A stretch of 62,999 bases of DNA from Fragilaria crotonensis (taxonomy: Eukaryota > Bacillariophyta > Fragilariophyceae > Fragilariales > Fragilariaceae), in NCBI GenBank assembly GCA_022925895.1, contig JAKSYS010000350.1, positions 1 to 62,999 of the forward strand, in the 5' to 3' direction. The notes beneath the pieces were generated by a model. The model was not told the DNA's origin. It saw only the letters and a list, made by a program, of their open reading frames with translations, and ran no database searches. The stretch's first letter is position 1. Every line of letters starts with the position of its first letter. The translations under genes were made by a program, and so were the position numbers. Shown here one piece after another: positions 20,517-32,078 of this stretch.

Positions 20517-21413
20517 TCACAAATACGTGCAGGATACACTCAACAGCTGATGACGCATTATTAACGGATGCGTCTCTCGGGATAGTTTAATGGTTGTCAC
20601 TGCCACTTGCAAATGGAGACAATTGGTGCTTAGGCACGGTTCAGTGTCTCGCGTGGACAGTGGAAACATGGTGTTCAGCGAAGCAGGGATTCCAAGAAAT
20701 TCTCTTGAGGGTGGGTCTCGTACCGGTGACCGCGGCGGCGTTGTGCTTATTCCTCCACCGGATTGTAACATGATGGCTCGATGTGCTCCTGCCGTTGACA
20801 GTTGACCTGTCGATCTCATTCTTTGTTTCAATTCTTTAAAGTCATCACTTGCCTCATTAGGTCCGGCAGCCAACACGGCTTGCTTCGATGCGGTCGCGTT
20901 GCGATCGTAGTTGTTGTTTTGACGCAGCGAAGGCGATTGTGAAGATTCGCCTAATGAAGTCCTTGCAGAGTAATGCTGTTGTATGGTGGAGCGAATCTTC
21001 CGAAAAATTTCAAGAGGAGAGCGTCGTGGCGCGCAGAGCCTCTCGGAAAGCTCCAAGGGGTTGGTCGTGTTCACATGATTGGAATCTGCAAAATTCAAGT
21101 TCACGTGACGACGATCACATTTACCATCTCCTCCGGCTTCACCTCCTTCACGTTCCGGATGATTGTCATCCGCATCGTCCCCTGCGGTTGATGAGGGACC
21201 ATTCGCACAGCGCTCGTGAGTACCTCGACGCGGCGGAAAGTCTTCAAGAAGAAGCCCAAAGCTAGAGCCTTGCGACTCCTCACCGTATTCATCCACGTCG
21301 TTTAAAACCGTCGACGAATCACCATTCGAAAAGCGTCTGTGAGAACTTCGACATGACGGAAATTCTTCAAGGAGAAGGCCATCGCTGCAGCTTGGCGGGG
21401 ACATGATACTCAT
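20517..21413 (-). CDS. Hypothetical protein with a duplicated LLLE(E/D)FP segment
   Basis: The frame is open from 21563, but the likely start is the ATG at 21413 (MSIMSPPSCSDG) or 21404, giving about 298 residues. A roughly 40-residue unit occurs twice: GLLLEEFPSCRSSHRRFSNG with SSTVLNDVDEYGEE, and GLLLEDFPPRRGTHERCANG with SSTAGDDADD. The rest is polar and Ser/Arg-rich (RSPLEIFRKIRSTIQQHYSARTS; STTPPRSPVRDPPSREFLGI), with several RxxS and SP sites suggestive of phosphorylation. No catalytic domain or membrane segment is visible. The internal repeat and sustained open frame favour a real gene, but the last 50 residues may not be authentic coding. Confidence 0.45.
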   Translation of the reverse strand: MSIMSPPSCSDGLLLEEFPSCRSSHRRFSNGDSSTVLNDVDEYGEESQGSSFGLLLEDFPPRRGTHERCANGPSSTAGDDADDNHPEREGGEAGGDGKCDRRHVNLNFADSNHVNTTNPLELSERLCAPRRSPLEIFRKIRSTIQQHYSARTSLGESSQSPSLRQNNNYDRNATASKQAVLAAGPNEASDDFKELKQRMRSTGQLSTAGAHRAIMLQSGGGISTTPPRSPVRDPPSREFLGIPASLNTMFPLSTRDTEPCLSTNCLHLQVAVTTIKLSRETHPLIMRHQLLSVSCTYL

Positions 21414-21563
21414 CACGTGGTCGTGTCGAATAAAATTCGAATTTGGGTCCTTTTGAGAACTTACGAACCGTAACGAACCCAACGAATGATGATGTCCGTG
21501 ATTGGGGAACATTCCTGGTTCAGTTGTTACAATAAGAACAAGTGCGACATCGAATTTGGTCAC

Positions 21564-24238
21564 TTATAGACTTCGGAACCAAGACAACCTCGGAAATCGG
21601 AAAAGGCGAAATTCTGTCCCCTACAGCGGCAAAGTTCACTTACTATCGTACAATTGTACTCGGAGTATGAAGTTCGCAACGCTCATTCGTTATGTAATCG
21701 GGGTAGATAGCTCAGAAATCATAAGAAAAGTCATTTTCGACGAAAAGCCAGCTTGGAAACGAGGGATCCGAAAACCATTTGACGTACACGTTTGAAGGTA
21801 CGAATCATCCACCCAAAATACTGTGTTGGTATTGAATACGGTTGCAACAGATGGGTCATTCAGAAGCATAACCATCTTCTTTTATATCAAAGTTAAACTT
21901 CGTTTTCTCAGACATTTCGTTGAAGGACCTCTTTGAACTTGGTACACGGTACTACTCCGGTATCAGGTACTGTCCTACGGCAACCCGAAAAGGTCTTGAA
22001 CCACTCTTGTTTTCTAACCATCCACCACACGGGTAATAATTGGGGAATTTCCAAAAACATACATGAAACGCCTAATGACCTATGGTGGGAAAGTTCACCG
22101 CTTTTTGTCATGCCGCGCTGAAGGTTTCAAAGTACTACTAGTACGGTACCTTGTACCTTATACCAACAAGAATGTCATGCATGTCGCATGTCATTTCATT
22201 ACTCGTACATCCTACAGTAACACCTGTTCTTACCATCTAGTACACCATTAGTACCAGTACCAAACATAAAACATTTGGAATACGCACCACATTGCCATGG
22301 TCCCTTTCTTTATCATTTCATTGGCAAACATGTGACTCCATGCCTTCATCTACATGGTATTTCATTAAAATCAAACAAAGCGGCCATAATTTGGTGTAGT
22401 AGGGATACTTCATTGCAATCATCAAAATCATTTGCTGGGACTTGTGGTGGTGTGCTTTTACTCTACAGCACAAATGCCAGTAATGTATGCAAATTTCTGG
22501 TATGCAGCGCAACACCAGAGGGATTCCAACTTTCTGAAAATTTTGCAGATTTCTGGGGATAAGTGTCACAAATTGACATTCCTGCAGGTGTGATGAGTTT
22601 CTGGAAATATCGATACTGATTTTTACTGTTCAACTGGTCAGGATGCTTCACCATAGGCCCACCAGAACTTGCATGTGACTGGATGCCTCACAAGCATTGC
22701 TGACTGATTATCCATTGTAAGAGGAGCAGAAAGTCTCTCATTACTTGTTATGCACAAATATAAGAGCTGTGGGAAAGGAATGTGAGAGATTTCTCTTTGT
22801 TGATCCTTTGAAATCACAGCAAAAAGCCAGCCCAATTATGATATCAATTATTGCACTGACACTTACTTTGTTGACAACAAGATGGAACAGTCATCATGTG
22901 GTCCTCAAGGACATACTTTGTGTTATCTTATGGATTGTTTTGCGCACTGCAGCATCACTTTGTATATCCCGTGAGACCTTAGTAGACGAGAACTCATTGT
23001 TGTGGCGTCCTAGATGTGGTCAACATATCATCGCGTTTCTAAACATACCAGTCACGGCCTGGGAGAGGCAATTTGTGACTCTTGTTCAGGTCATATGGTC
23101 CTTTGCCCCATCCTCTGTCATGTTTCCTGCATCACTGACTACTGCCATCACTGTAGACAAACAACACTCGGCGTCTAAATGTGGTGCCCTTGACTTCCAT
23201 ACTCTGTATTCCTGGCTCACATAAATGGTGCTATCCTTGCTCACATGCAGCTGTCTTGTTTCCCAATGTTGGCCGCATCTGCTGATCCTTTGGCCCATGA
23301 CAGATACTGACCGGCACCTTTTGCTCCTCATCCATCATGGTCAGGCCAAGCAGCAATCAGCACATCATTTGTGGCTTTGCTGCCAACACATTGCTATGAA
23401 GCCAGGCCTCTTTCTTAGTTGCACCCCTCTCTAGTTCAATATATTCCATCTGGCCCTAGGGCCTTGAGATGAACCTGCCATACTCCAAGGAATGATGGTC
23501 TGAAGCGTGGCAGTGTGGTAGCACGAACAACAGCACTGGTAAAGTGGTGTGCACAGTGACCACCTGCCAGTTCTGGAGTACCTACTCAATCTACCGCTAG
23601 GAGTACAGCAGTAAGCAGTAATCCAACTGTCAGCAGGCAGCAGAGTCCCCCTACTAGAGCACATTTTCAAGGAGCACCCAAGAAGGTTGGAGGAGGCGCT
23701 ACACCAGTAAGCTAACCTCTTCTCAACATGTTTATCACAGACCTATTTTTGGATATGCATTTGATGATGCTGGCCTCAAGTCCAGGCAAACTATGTGCAG
23801 GTACCAGCATGCTGTTGAAATAGTGCTGAAGTATGAATCATGAGAAGGAGATGTCTTTGCTGCTGGTCTACTATCCTACCATGCTTGTGGTCCGATCACT
23901 CCGTTTTGTTTTCGTGTCATTGCTTGCAGGTTTTTCAACTCCGTATCTTCAACCAGCAATACTACAGTACACGTTCAAATCACGTACAACACTCGACCAT
24001 TGTACCGGTGCCACTTTGTACTCGGAACGTGTATGCAGACGTGAATACGGTTCATATGTCCATATGATCCAGTTTGAGTTCAAGACAAAAAGTAGGTCCA
24101 CTAACTAATAGCTGAACGGCATTGAGGCATTGATCCTACAATCTTCATAGCCAACAGTAGCTAGTCATCTATAGCTTCTTGAGTTGCTCTCCACAGAAGA
24201 AGGCAGAGCGGACAGAATCACGGAAAGGGCATGCGAGT
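21564..24238. other. Long intergenic region; no supported gene
   Basis: About 2.7 kb, A+T-rich, with scattered short open frames. The longest (22745-23224, 159 codons) has a hydrophobic stretch but no recognisable domain and lies in DNA with interrupted frames on both strands. Transposon debris is possible but cannot be assigned. Confidence 0.5.
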
Positions 24239-26636
24239 ATGGCGTCCAAATTAGACCAGGACGGATGGCCCGTCACGACACAAGAACCGTATGATTTAGT
24301 AACCGAGCTTGGTCTTCCACCCGGTCCAGCTTTGCTTGCCTGTTCCGGGTCGGATATTGTCCTCTCGCGAGGCGCATCTGCCAAACCTAGCGTTGCCAAA
24401 CAAAAGGGACGCTACGTTATAATGCTACCTGGGATACTATCGCTTCGACCAAAGTCAAAGGAATCAGCAGATGCCGGTGCTGACAAGACTGGGGAAGATG
24501 AGGACGAGCGGGATGGGACAACGGATGGCGCGACTGACGAATTGCAAGCCGACGTTGCAACGAAATCCAAAGCACTAATCACAAGCACATTACTGGGTCG
24601 CATGGAAGGGCTATCAACTGATACTCCAGTTTTGAAGATTCCCTATCCAAACGGTGGATGCTTAACGTTCCAAGGTCACAAAGTCAACGATTCGACCTCG
24701 AGATTTATGATGCTTTCCTTCAAGAAAGGTGACGTTGTTTGCAAGGATGCTGTCTCTTCAGTAATTATCTTTGGTGAAAGCACCTACAGTGGACCTGAGT
24801 GTACTGACGTGGTCGAACTCGACGAGCTGACTCATTTTGGTGGATCTGATCGAACGATTGATGGAGGAAAGTCGGTGAAGGTGAAGAAGGGGACACGGCC
24901 AGTCGTCAAGACTGCTCGATTGACACAAATTACAACGGAGGTACCTTCGCAAACGATTAAAACCCCATTAAGGAAAACCCCCGAGGCAAAGGTTCTTGTC
25001 ACTTCAGATGTCGACGAGGACGATAGCGATGCCTACCTCGATGATACACGCGACATTCATTCGAATCACGCCTTGGACTCTGCTCGCCGTTGCTCAAGAC
25101 GTAGTGCTAGTAGCAAGGTGTCCTATGCAGTGGATGAAGACGAAGAAGATGGCGACGATGATGTGGAAGTGGAGGTAGACGACGAACAATCCAGCGACGA
25201 CGATGGTGAGGAGGCCAATTCGAAGAAGCTAGCCCGAAAACGAACCCGGCCAAAGCGAAAGCAGCGCTTGCCAGTGATCCGGATGAACAGGAGGAGGAGA
25301 AGCCCTCGAAGTCAACCCGAAAGCGTGCTCCAGCCAAACCGGTGCTTGACAGTGATTTCGAAATGGACGAGGGGGGAAAGCCATCACAGCCTACACCAAG
25401 TCGAGCACGTGCCAAGCCGAAAACTGTGCTTGACAGTGATTCTGATGAAGAGCAAAAGGACAAGAAGCCATCGATGTCAGCTCGAAAACGAGCACCTGCC
25501 AAGCGGCAACCTGTGCTTGACCTTGAATCGGATTACGAGCAGGAGGAGGAGGAGAAGACCTCAAAGCCAGCCCGCAAGCGAGCCCCTGCCAAGCTGAAAC
25601 TTGTGCATGACCTTGATTCCGATAACGAGGAGAAGAAGACCTCAAAGCCAGCCCGAAGACGAGCCCCTGCCATGCCGAAACCTGTGGTGGACCTTGACTC
25701 CGATAACGAGGAGGAGAACCCGTCAAAGCTAGCCCGAAAACGAGCCCCTGCTAAGCCGCAAGTTGTGTTTGATGTCGATGATAGTGACGATGCGGCGGCG
25801 GTAAACCCTTTAAAACGAAAGCGTGGCGCGAGAAACCTTCAAAAGGAGGAGTTCGAACCGTCGAGTACCCAGCGATCGGTGCGCCGGTCGACTTCGAAGA
25901 AATCCGAGTTGGAGGATGCAGTTAACCTTGATGATCGCGAAAGTGTCGACGAAAGGAATGTAGAGAAATCCTCAAAAAGGGCAAGCCACAAGGCACGTGA
26001 AGGGGTGACCAGCAGCGACGGCAGAGGCTCTGCTGCCGACGGTAAGGGGTCGGCAAGCGCTCCAAAGCTGTGCCTACGAAGAGAAAAGCAGAAACAGTTG
26101 TCATTGACATTGCTGAGCGGCTTGGCGACGAAGTGTTGAATATAAATGCAGATAAGGTGTCGGCATCACGTGCGAGAAAGTCACATGTGACTAGTAAAGC
26201 AAACGGGAAAGCGATAGGATCTGGCAACGATAACGCTGATGACGATGGCATCGACGAAGACTTCACACAGGAATACACCCCAAGCGCCAAGAAGAAGGAG
26301 CTACATGGAAAAATTGGGAGGGACGATGGGGTCAAGGAGAACGAACCCCCCAAAAAGCGCAATCGAACCACGTTGGCTCCTTCAAGTCAGAAAAGTTCAG
26401 TTTTGGCAGACGAAAAGTCAAAATCGCCTGTGAGTCGAAGCTTGGTTATGGCTTCTCCTCGAAGCAGACGGCGAAGAAAGCCAGCTGGGGTGCCTACCTC
26501 ACATTCACCAAAACCTCAGGTCGACACGATGAAGTCCAATCCAGACGATGAGTACGGGACGTTTGACTTTTCAGCGGATGATATTGCCGTCCTCGCAACG
26601 CCAGAGAAGAGGGTTAGGGTAAAGACACGAACTTAA
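24239..26636 (+). CDS. RHL1: RHL1-like subunit of the topoisomerase VI complex (two frame breaks)
   Basis: The start is the ATG at 24239 (MASKLDQDGWPV). The N-terminal third resembles plant RHL1/HYP7, a DNA-binding partner of the SPO11-3/TOP6B/BIN4 topoisomerase VI needed for endoreduplication: KGRYVIMLPGILSLRPK, LLGRMEGLSTDTPVLKIPYP, GGCLTFQGHKV, RFMMLSFKKGDVVCKDAVSS, VIIFGESTYSG. The middle is a run of about six acidic/basic units (LDSDSDEE then ARKRAPAKP) like minor-groove-binding tails. Coding shifts frame near 25255-25270 and again near 26070-26085; at each point adding one base would restore a continuous frame with the repeat pattern intact. No canonical intron fits. The C-terminus (DDEYGTFDFSADDIAVLATPEK) is well formed. 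Either assembly errors or early decay; the family call rests on motif recall. Confidence 0.7.
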
Positions 26637-26717
26637 GCAAGCACTACAGATGCTTGGAAGAAGTAGAAATATAGCGGGACCGAGAAGGGGAAGCTGATGT
26701 CTTGTGATAAGAAGCTC

Positions 26718-28550
26718 TCACAACCCCGCTGATTTCATCTCCATTGTTAAGGTAATGATGATGGCTTCGCCGCCGCGGTCCGGGAATTCATCGTACGCTC
26801 GTATAACTGTCTGGTACGTGATCCGATCTGGCTTGAGGCTGAGGTGACCTTTCGCGCAGTGATCTTGCATTTCTCTGAGTAGCGCCGTTGCTTTCGCTGG
26901 GGCTTGTGAGTTTCCGCAACTTGCATACGCGTGAATGACGTTCGTATAACAGATTGCATCTGGCTTCAGTGATTCATCCCCATCTTCGTGATACTTCTTC
27001 CACTGATCGCGAAGCACTGCATGGCACAACTCGGGAGGAGCGCCAATGGCAGCCATGGTCGAAATCAATGTTGAATACGTTTTGGCGTCGGGCTTTAGAA
27101 AACGAACACCATTCTTGTAGTGCTGCCACATGTCTTCTACAAGTGCAAGGACTCGAATAGCCGATTCATCTCCAACACGCGAATGCCTCCAGGCTCGAAG
27201 GACAGTATTGTAAGACGTTTTGTCTGGCTGTAGGCGACGGTGTCCTCGTTGATATAAATCCCAAAGTTCAGCCAGGATTGCGGATGCTTTTTCTCCAGCC
27301 ATCACATTTTCATTGTTAGCCCATGCATTCAGGACAGAACCATATGCTTTTTGATCTGGAATCAAGGTCGCATCACCAGCATTACTGCGGGTCCACATTT
27401 CTTGAAGTAGCGCTGACGCTTTTTCTCCGGCATTCGAACTCCCGCTATTCGCCCAACTCTTGATCACGGTCGAGTACGTGATGCAATTAGGTTTGAGGCG
27501 TTCGTCGCCCTTCTCGTCGTAGGTAGCCCAAAGCTCATTAAGCACCTTTGTAGCTTCCTTGGCAGCTGTTCGGCCTTTTCTAGTAGCCCAAATCTTTAAA
27601 ACTGAGTTGTAGGTTGCTATATCAGGTTTGAGAGACAAATCATCTGCCTTTACAGAGAGAGCACACAATTCCTTTAAAAGACCAGTTGCTCTATCGCCTG
27701 ATGATGGGTCGCAGGTGTTGCTCCAGGCATTGATGGCAGAATTGAATGCCATCGTGTTCGGTGCTAGTTCCTTGTCACCCGCCGCATGTCGAACTATCAT
27801 GTCCCGAAGCACAATTTCTGCATCTTCGCCCTTGTCACGACATTGACTTAATGCGTTTATCATAGCGCAATAAGTTCTCGCATTTGGTTTAACCTCCTGG
27901 TCGCGACGAGACCACATGTCTTTCAGCAGCGCCATTGCCCGATCTGCCGCACTGTCACAGCCACTATTACCCCAGGCGTGTATCACTGAGTTGTACGAAA
28001 TAGTGTTGGGCTTGACGAGAATATTTCCCAAGGCATAGTGTTGCCACATTTCCGCCAGGACTTTATCCGCCCGCTGTGCTTCTTGTCGAGCGCGACCTCT
28101 TAAGCAGGTTTTTATGACGGAATTGCAGTGAATGACATTGGCTTGGATTTCACTGGAAAGCGACAGCATGATGTTTAGGATCTGATGAGCTCGTTCTGAC
28201 GCCCTGGGGTCACGACTTTCAGCCAAAGCATTGATAAGACGTGTCAGAGACTTGGCATCCATATCGCGAGTCCTTTGAATCTCCTGCCTGACGCGTCGAT
28301 CGCGACTCGTCCGAACGACAGATTCGACGGATGCTCGAAACGGTGAGATTGTTGAATGGAAGGGGACCATTGCCATCGGGTTGGTGTTCTTGAAATCTCC
28401 AATCGATTTTGCCCCAAGAAATCCCCATCCTCTCTCGAGGCAGAGTGTTAACAGTACAAAGGCCTCTCGAAGTCTTGGCATCATATGGTTGCGGTTGGCT
28501 TGAACTCTATTGTTGAGACCGAAGCTCAAGTGAATATCGCGGATCGTCAA
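26718..28550 (-). CDS. Pentatricopeptide-repeat (PPR) protein, likely organellar
   Basis: The 610-residue, intronless product is built almost entirely of degenerate 35-45-residue helical-hairpin repeats (about a dozen) from residue 95 to 600. Examples are KPNTISYNSVIHAWGNSG, KPNARTYCAMINALSQC, APNTMAFNSAINAWSNT, KPDIATYNSVLKIWATR, KPNCITYSTVIKSWANSG and KPDRITYQTVIRAYDEF, each followed by an A-x-x-LL-x-(E/D)MW helix. PPR proteins bind single-stranded RNA in mitochondria or plastids and act in stability, splicing or translation of organelle transcripts. A second possible start at 28484 gives MMPRLREAFVLLTLCLERGW, a hydrophobic leader that could be a signal or presequence. No editing or endonuclease (DYW, SMR) domain follows, so it is a P-class protein. 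Convergent with the RHL1-like gene, 81 bp apart. Confidence 0.88.
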   Translation of the reverse strand: MTIRDIHLSFGLNNRVQANRNHMMPRLREAFVLLTLCLERGWGFLGAKSIGDFKNTNPMAMVPFHSTISPFRASVESVVRTSRDRRVRQEIQRTRDMDAKSLTRLINALAESRDPRASERAHQILNIMLSLSSEIQANVIHCNSVIKTCLRGRARQEAQRADKVLAEMWQHYALGNILVKPNTISYNSVIHAWGNSGCDSAADRAMALLKDMWSRRDQEVKPNARTYCAMINALSQCRDKGEDAEIVLRDMIVRHAAGDKELAPNTMAFNSAINAWSNTCDPSSGDRATGLLKELCALSVKADDLSLKPDIATYNSVLKIWATRKGRTAAKEATKVLNELWATYDEKGDERLKPNCITYSTVIKSWANSGSSNAGEKASALLQEMWTRSNAGDATLIPDQKAYGSVLNAWANNENVMAGEKASAILAELWDLYQRGHRRLQPDKTSYNTVLRAWRHSRVGDESAIRVLALVEDMWQHYKNGVRFLKPDAKTYSTLISTMAAIGAPPELCHAVLRDQWKKYHEDGDESLKPDAICYTNVIHAYASCGNSQAPAKATALLREMQDHCAKGHLSLKPDRITYQTVIRAYDEFPDRGGEAIIITLTMEMKSAGL

Positions 28551-30229
28551 GGCAGTGCTACTTCAACAATCAACGTCACAGCCAATTTTTCGCTCGCGAC
28601 TCGCGTTCACCTCCTGCAGTCCCGTGAAGGGTCGGTACCGTAGTGCTGGTGGTACGGTACGTGACGTGCGAGTCGCGGCTCGTAGTGCGTGCTATACCGT
28701 ACCTGTAATTGTTGCTGGTGGTGGAAGTGGCGTAGCTCTTCGTATGTCAGTAGTGTTAGGTTTCACTACAGTATCGTGTCAAATTGCAAGTCTAAACGTA
28801 TAATTCAGCCAATTCTCAACGATTAACTACGCCTCAATTGATCCCACCACCGACAGTAGTATTCGTTGAACAGACTTTGATTCATTATTTGTTACTATGA
28901 AATGGTACGTGTGAGGTTGTGTCAAGAACTAGTTTGATCGCTTGTCATAAGAGTGGCATAAGGCCAGGATTGTAGCAGTGCTCACAAGCACCAAGGTTGA
29001 ACACGTCCTGCATCTTGTACTGAACTCTCTGCATTTCGTGCGGAAAATACTCCATACTAGTGACCCCTGGTGAAATATACATAAAAATGTGTGAAGCTAC
29101 AGTGAAGAACTGCCGAGGAACAATGAACCACGCGCAACAAATTAGATTTGGGGCTTATTCTAGTAGTGTCCTCAATTGGCAGACTGGTTTCAATTGCCGA
29201 GACCAAAGTTGTTGTGTTAAACATCTAGTACTACAATACTGAGAGCAGGGGTGCACAACAACAGACTGTATTACCATGTATTGCATACTATATTGTTTCC
29301 ACGACATTCAATTGGTCAGCCTTACAACAACAATACACTGTATTGCTAAATCTAAAAATACCAATATATTGTATTGTGAACACTGACAGTATAAAGATAG
29401 TGTACAACATATCGAATACAACTCTAACATGGTCTGATGCATTAACTCTGACTGGTGCATGGAATATAAATCCTCTTCTAGGACAATAGATTGTACTGGT
29501 GTGCTCAACATGATCAATTTATTATAGGTCGTTGGATTGGTGGTTCAAGATATTGCAATGTATTGTATTGGATGTAGCAGATATTGCAATATTTTTTTTG
29601 TTCGAATATTGAACCACCAATACAATAACAATACTATTGTGCACAGAGTAGCAAATACCTAGTTCAACAATATGCATACAACTATACTGGAATACATAGC
29701 ATTGCTGGCTGATCCACATTCAATCCAGTTCAAAGTTCAAAGTGCAACTGAATCTCGATGTTCCCAGAACATGTCGGCCATGATGTTGTAAATTGTACGC
29801 AAGATCGGCTTTTGAGCTTGCCACTCCGGTTTTGCCAGGATCGCCGGCCAGCATTCATTCAAATTAGGTGCTCGAATAAGGCCCCTCAAATGGTATTAGG
29901 CCGTTGCTTACGGTCCAACAAAAACTCTCATAAAGCAAACGGGACTGTCCCATTTGCGAAATAACTGCCTTACAGGGGACATTCCCAAAACAAAGTGTCC
30001 CGTCCCATTTGTGAAGCCGGGTTCCTTTTGAAAATTTCACAAATGGGCCCGTCCCGTTTGTGAACAACCCGGAAAACAAATGGGCCACGCAAACGGGCCA
30101 GATGGCCTCTCGCTTGCTTCGGATCACATGTGGAACACACACCTCACTCCATTCATCACACATCTCTTATCCTAGTAGAGAGCTCCATTCTTAAGTCTAT
30201 CTTGTTCGGTTATCACCAGCATCATCAGC
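28551..30229. other. Intergenic with short inverted repeats upstream of the Harbinger transposase
   Basis: There is no supported gene in this 1.7 kb. Around 29536-29621 a 13-bp perfect inverted repeat (ATTGGTGGTTCAA / TTGAACCACCAAT) brackets 60 bp of A+T-rich sequence. Around 30004-30047 CCCATTTGTGAA is inverted as TTCACAAATGGG inside a cluster of related CCCGTTTGTGAA/AAACAAATGGG words (29936-30100). The latter cluster may be the subterminal region of the adjacent Harbinger element. Confidence 0.5.
30004..30047. repeat. Inverted repeat upstream of Harbinger transposase
   Basis: CCCATTTGTGAA (30004-30015) and TTCACAAATGGG (30036-30047) are a perfect 12-bp inverted pair 183 bp upstream of the transposase start, with three or more related words nearby. 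Clustered subterminal motifs like this are where PIF/Harbinger-type DNA-binding proteins usually dock; that role here is inference. Confidence 0.5.
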
Positions 30230-31993
30230 ATGAACTCCCGAAACATTTCTGCACTTATCATTAATCAATTGATGAGGAACCTTCATTCCGAAGCAAGAGA
30301 CGAACCAGTAGCCTATTTTGACGACATTGACTCCTGCTACCGTGATGATGGAACACTTGATTGGGATCGCCTGGAGGACTTCCTTGGGAGAGAGGACGAA
30401 GAAGATACGGCAAAACAACAATACCTTTTAACGTTAATGTGCTTGTGTGCAAGCGCTAAAATGGAGGAAACTGCTAGAAGTGTGCATCAAAAGAAAGCTA
30501 CCATTCAGACACCGAGGGTCAAGAAGTCACGAAAGCGACGACCGAAGTACTTTGTGGACCCATCAACAGGTAAAAAACGAAAGTTGACGCCAACAATCAG
30601 TCTTTGGTGGATTTTGTACTTGCAAAATCCTCAGCCAAATTGCTCTCGGTGGTCTCAGACGTTTCGAAATCGCTTTCGTTTGCCATATCAGTCATATCTG
30701 GATCTTTTGTCGATGCTGAAGGACGAAGATGACGAGGGGCTGTTCTGTAGATGGACCGGATGGACCGATCAGCAGCAGAGGAATTGCCAACCCGCCTTTA
30801 CTAACAATGCAGTGCCTTTGAAAGTGTCGCCAATAGAACTTCTATTGTTGGGAAGTTTAAGATACCTTGGTAGGGGGATCACTTTTGACGACGTTGAAGA
30901 GGCAACTTTCATCAGCCGCCATGTGCATCGTGATTTTTTTCACAAGTTTGTTGCGTTTGGAGCCAGCAAGCTGTATACGAAGTATGTACGAATGCCAACA
31001 TCTTTGGAGGAAATCAGAGAATGCGAGCACGCCTACAGGATTGCCGGATTCCCAGGTTGCATTGGTAGCACCGATGCAACCCACATCCCGCTTGAGAAAG
31101 TTTCCTTCACGATTCGGCAGAGTCATCTTGGTTTCAAAATGGGAGCTACGACACGAACATACAATCTAACAGTAAACCACAAAAGGCAGATTCTGCATAC
31201 GACAACAGGCCACCCAGGTCGGTGGAACGATAAGACCCTTGCAAGGTTTGATCACTTCCTGGACGAGCTTCGAAAAGGAAGTTTCGATGAAAAGATAACC
31301 TTTGATTTGTTGGACAAGAGTGGAACAAAGACCATTGGCATGAAAGGAGCCTACGTCATCGTGGACAACGGATATTTAGAGTGGTCATCAACCATTCCGC
31401 CTTTCAAAAACTCATCGAGTCGATCGGAAATTCGTTTCTCACAATGGTTGGAGTCTTTACGTAAAGATGTCGAGTGTACGTTCGGTATATTGAAGAATCG
31501 ATGGAGGATTTTAAAAACTGGGATTCGGATGCATAACACGGAAGTTGCTGACAATGTCTGGTTAACCTGTTGTGCACTTCATAATATGTTACTCGATGTT
31601 GACGGATTGTCGGTTGGATGGCAAAACGGTGTACCCTCGTATTGGCAAGTCGAGGCAAATGGACAGTTTGAGTTATCAGATATGCCGCGTGCCATTCAGA
31701 GGTTGATTTCTCCTTCTGAAGTGCGAGACTTCCTCACGATGGATCGAAGTTCATGCGGGTGGCGTTACCATGCTGACAACTGGGTAGAAGAGGAAGAAGT
31801 AGAAAACGACGTTGCTCCTGATGACGACCAGATTAGAAACGACAGCAGTCATGGTGTCGTTTCGGTTTCCAAGTTATCGCATCGGGAATTTCGGGGATTG
31901 CTCGTTGATAATTTCAACGCCCTGTACCACCAAGGGAGGGTTTCTTGGCCGAAGAGGCTCCCAGTTGCGCCAAGAAACGTGCCTTCGTACTAG
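30230..31993 (+). CDS. PIF/Harbinger DDE transposase (DDE_Tnp_4 type)
   Basis: The 587-residue intronless product has an N-terminal basic region (KKSRKRRPKYFVDPSTGKKRK, with candidate nuclear signals) and the Harbinger nuclease core. FRLPYQSYLDLLSML and SLRYLGRGITFDDVEEAT precede GSTDATHIPLEK (first catalytic Asp), VIVDNGYLEWSS (second Asp) and RKDVECTFGILKNRWRIL (catalytic Glu), followed by NVWLTCCALHNMLLD, the conserved closing block. The enzyme would excise and insert the element at TWA sites together with its partner protein. Length is somewhat above the usual 350-450 residues because of an acidic C-terminal tail. All catalytic residues and an uninterrupted frame suggest recent activity. 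It could be domesticated, but the convergent partner argues for a transposon. Confidence 0.92.
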   Translation: MNSRNISALIINQLMRNLHSEARDEPVAYFDDIDSCYRDDGTLDWDRLEDFLGREDEEDTAKQQYLLTLMCLCASAKMEETARSVHQKKATIQTPRVKKSRKRRPKYFVDPSTGKKRKLTPTISLWWILYLQNPQPNCSRWSQTFRNRFRLPYQSYLDLLSMLKDEDDEGLFCRWTGWTDQQQRNCQPAFTNNAVPLKVSPIELLLLGSLRYLGRGITFDDVEEATFISRHVHRDFFHKFVAFGASKLYTKYVRMPTSLEEIRECEHAYRIAGFPGCIGSTDATHIPLEKVSFTIRQSHLGFKMGATTRTYNLTVNHKRQILHTTTGHPGRWNDKTLARFDHFLDELRKGSFDEKITFDLLDKSGTKTIGMKGAYVIVDNGYLEWSSTIPPFKNSSSRSEIRFSQWLESLRKDVECTFGILKNRWRILKTGIRMHNTEVADNVWLTCCALHNMLLDVDGLSVGWQNGVPSYWQVEANGQFELSDMPRAIQRLISPSEVRDFLTMDRSSCGWRYHADNWVEEEEVENDVAPDDDQIRNDSSHGVVSVSKLSHREFRGLLVDNFNALYHQGRVSWPKRLPVAPRNVPSY

Positions 31994-32078
31994 TGTAGTG
32001 TTGCTTGATGAATGACTGGACAGTACTAATAACATCATACTAATAACATCAATTTCATTATCGTGCTGGGTCTTCGTT

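Noticed and set aside
22745..23224. 159-codon plus-strand open frame with a hydrophobic stretch
   Set aside because: No family resemblance, lies in DNA with random-looking frames on both strands, and no conserved features.
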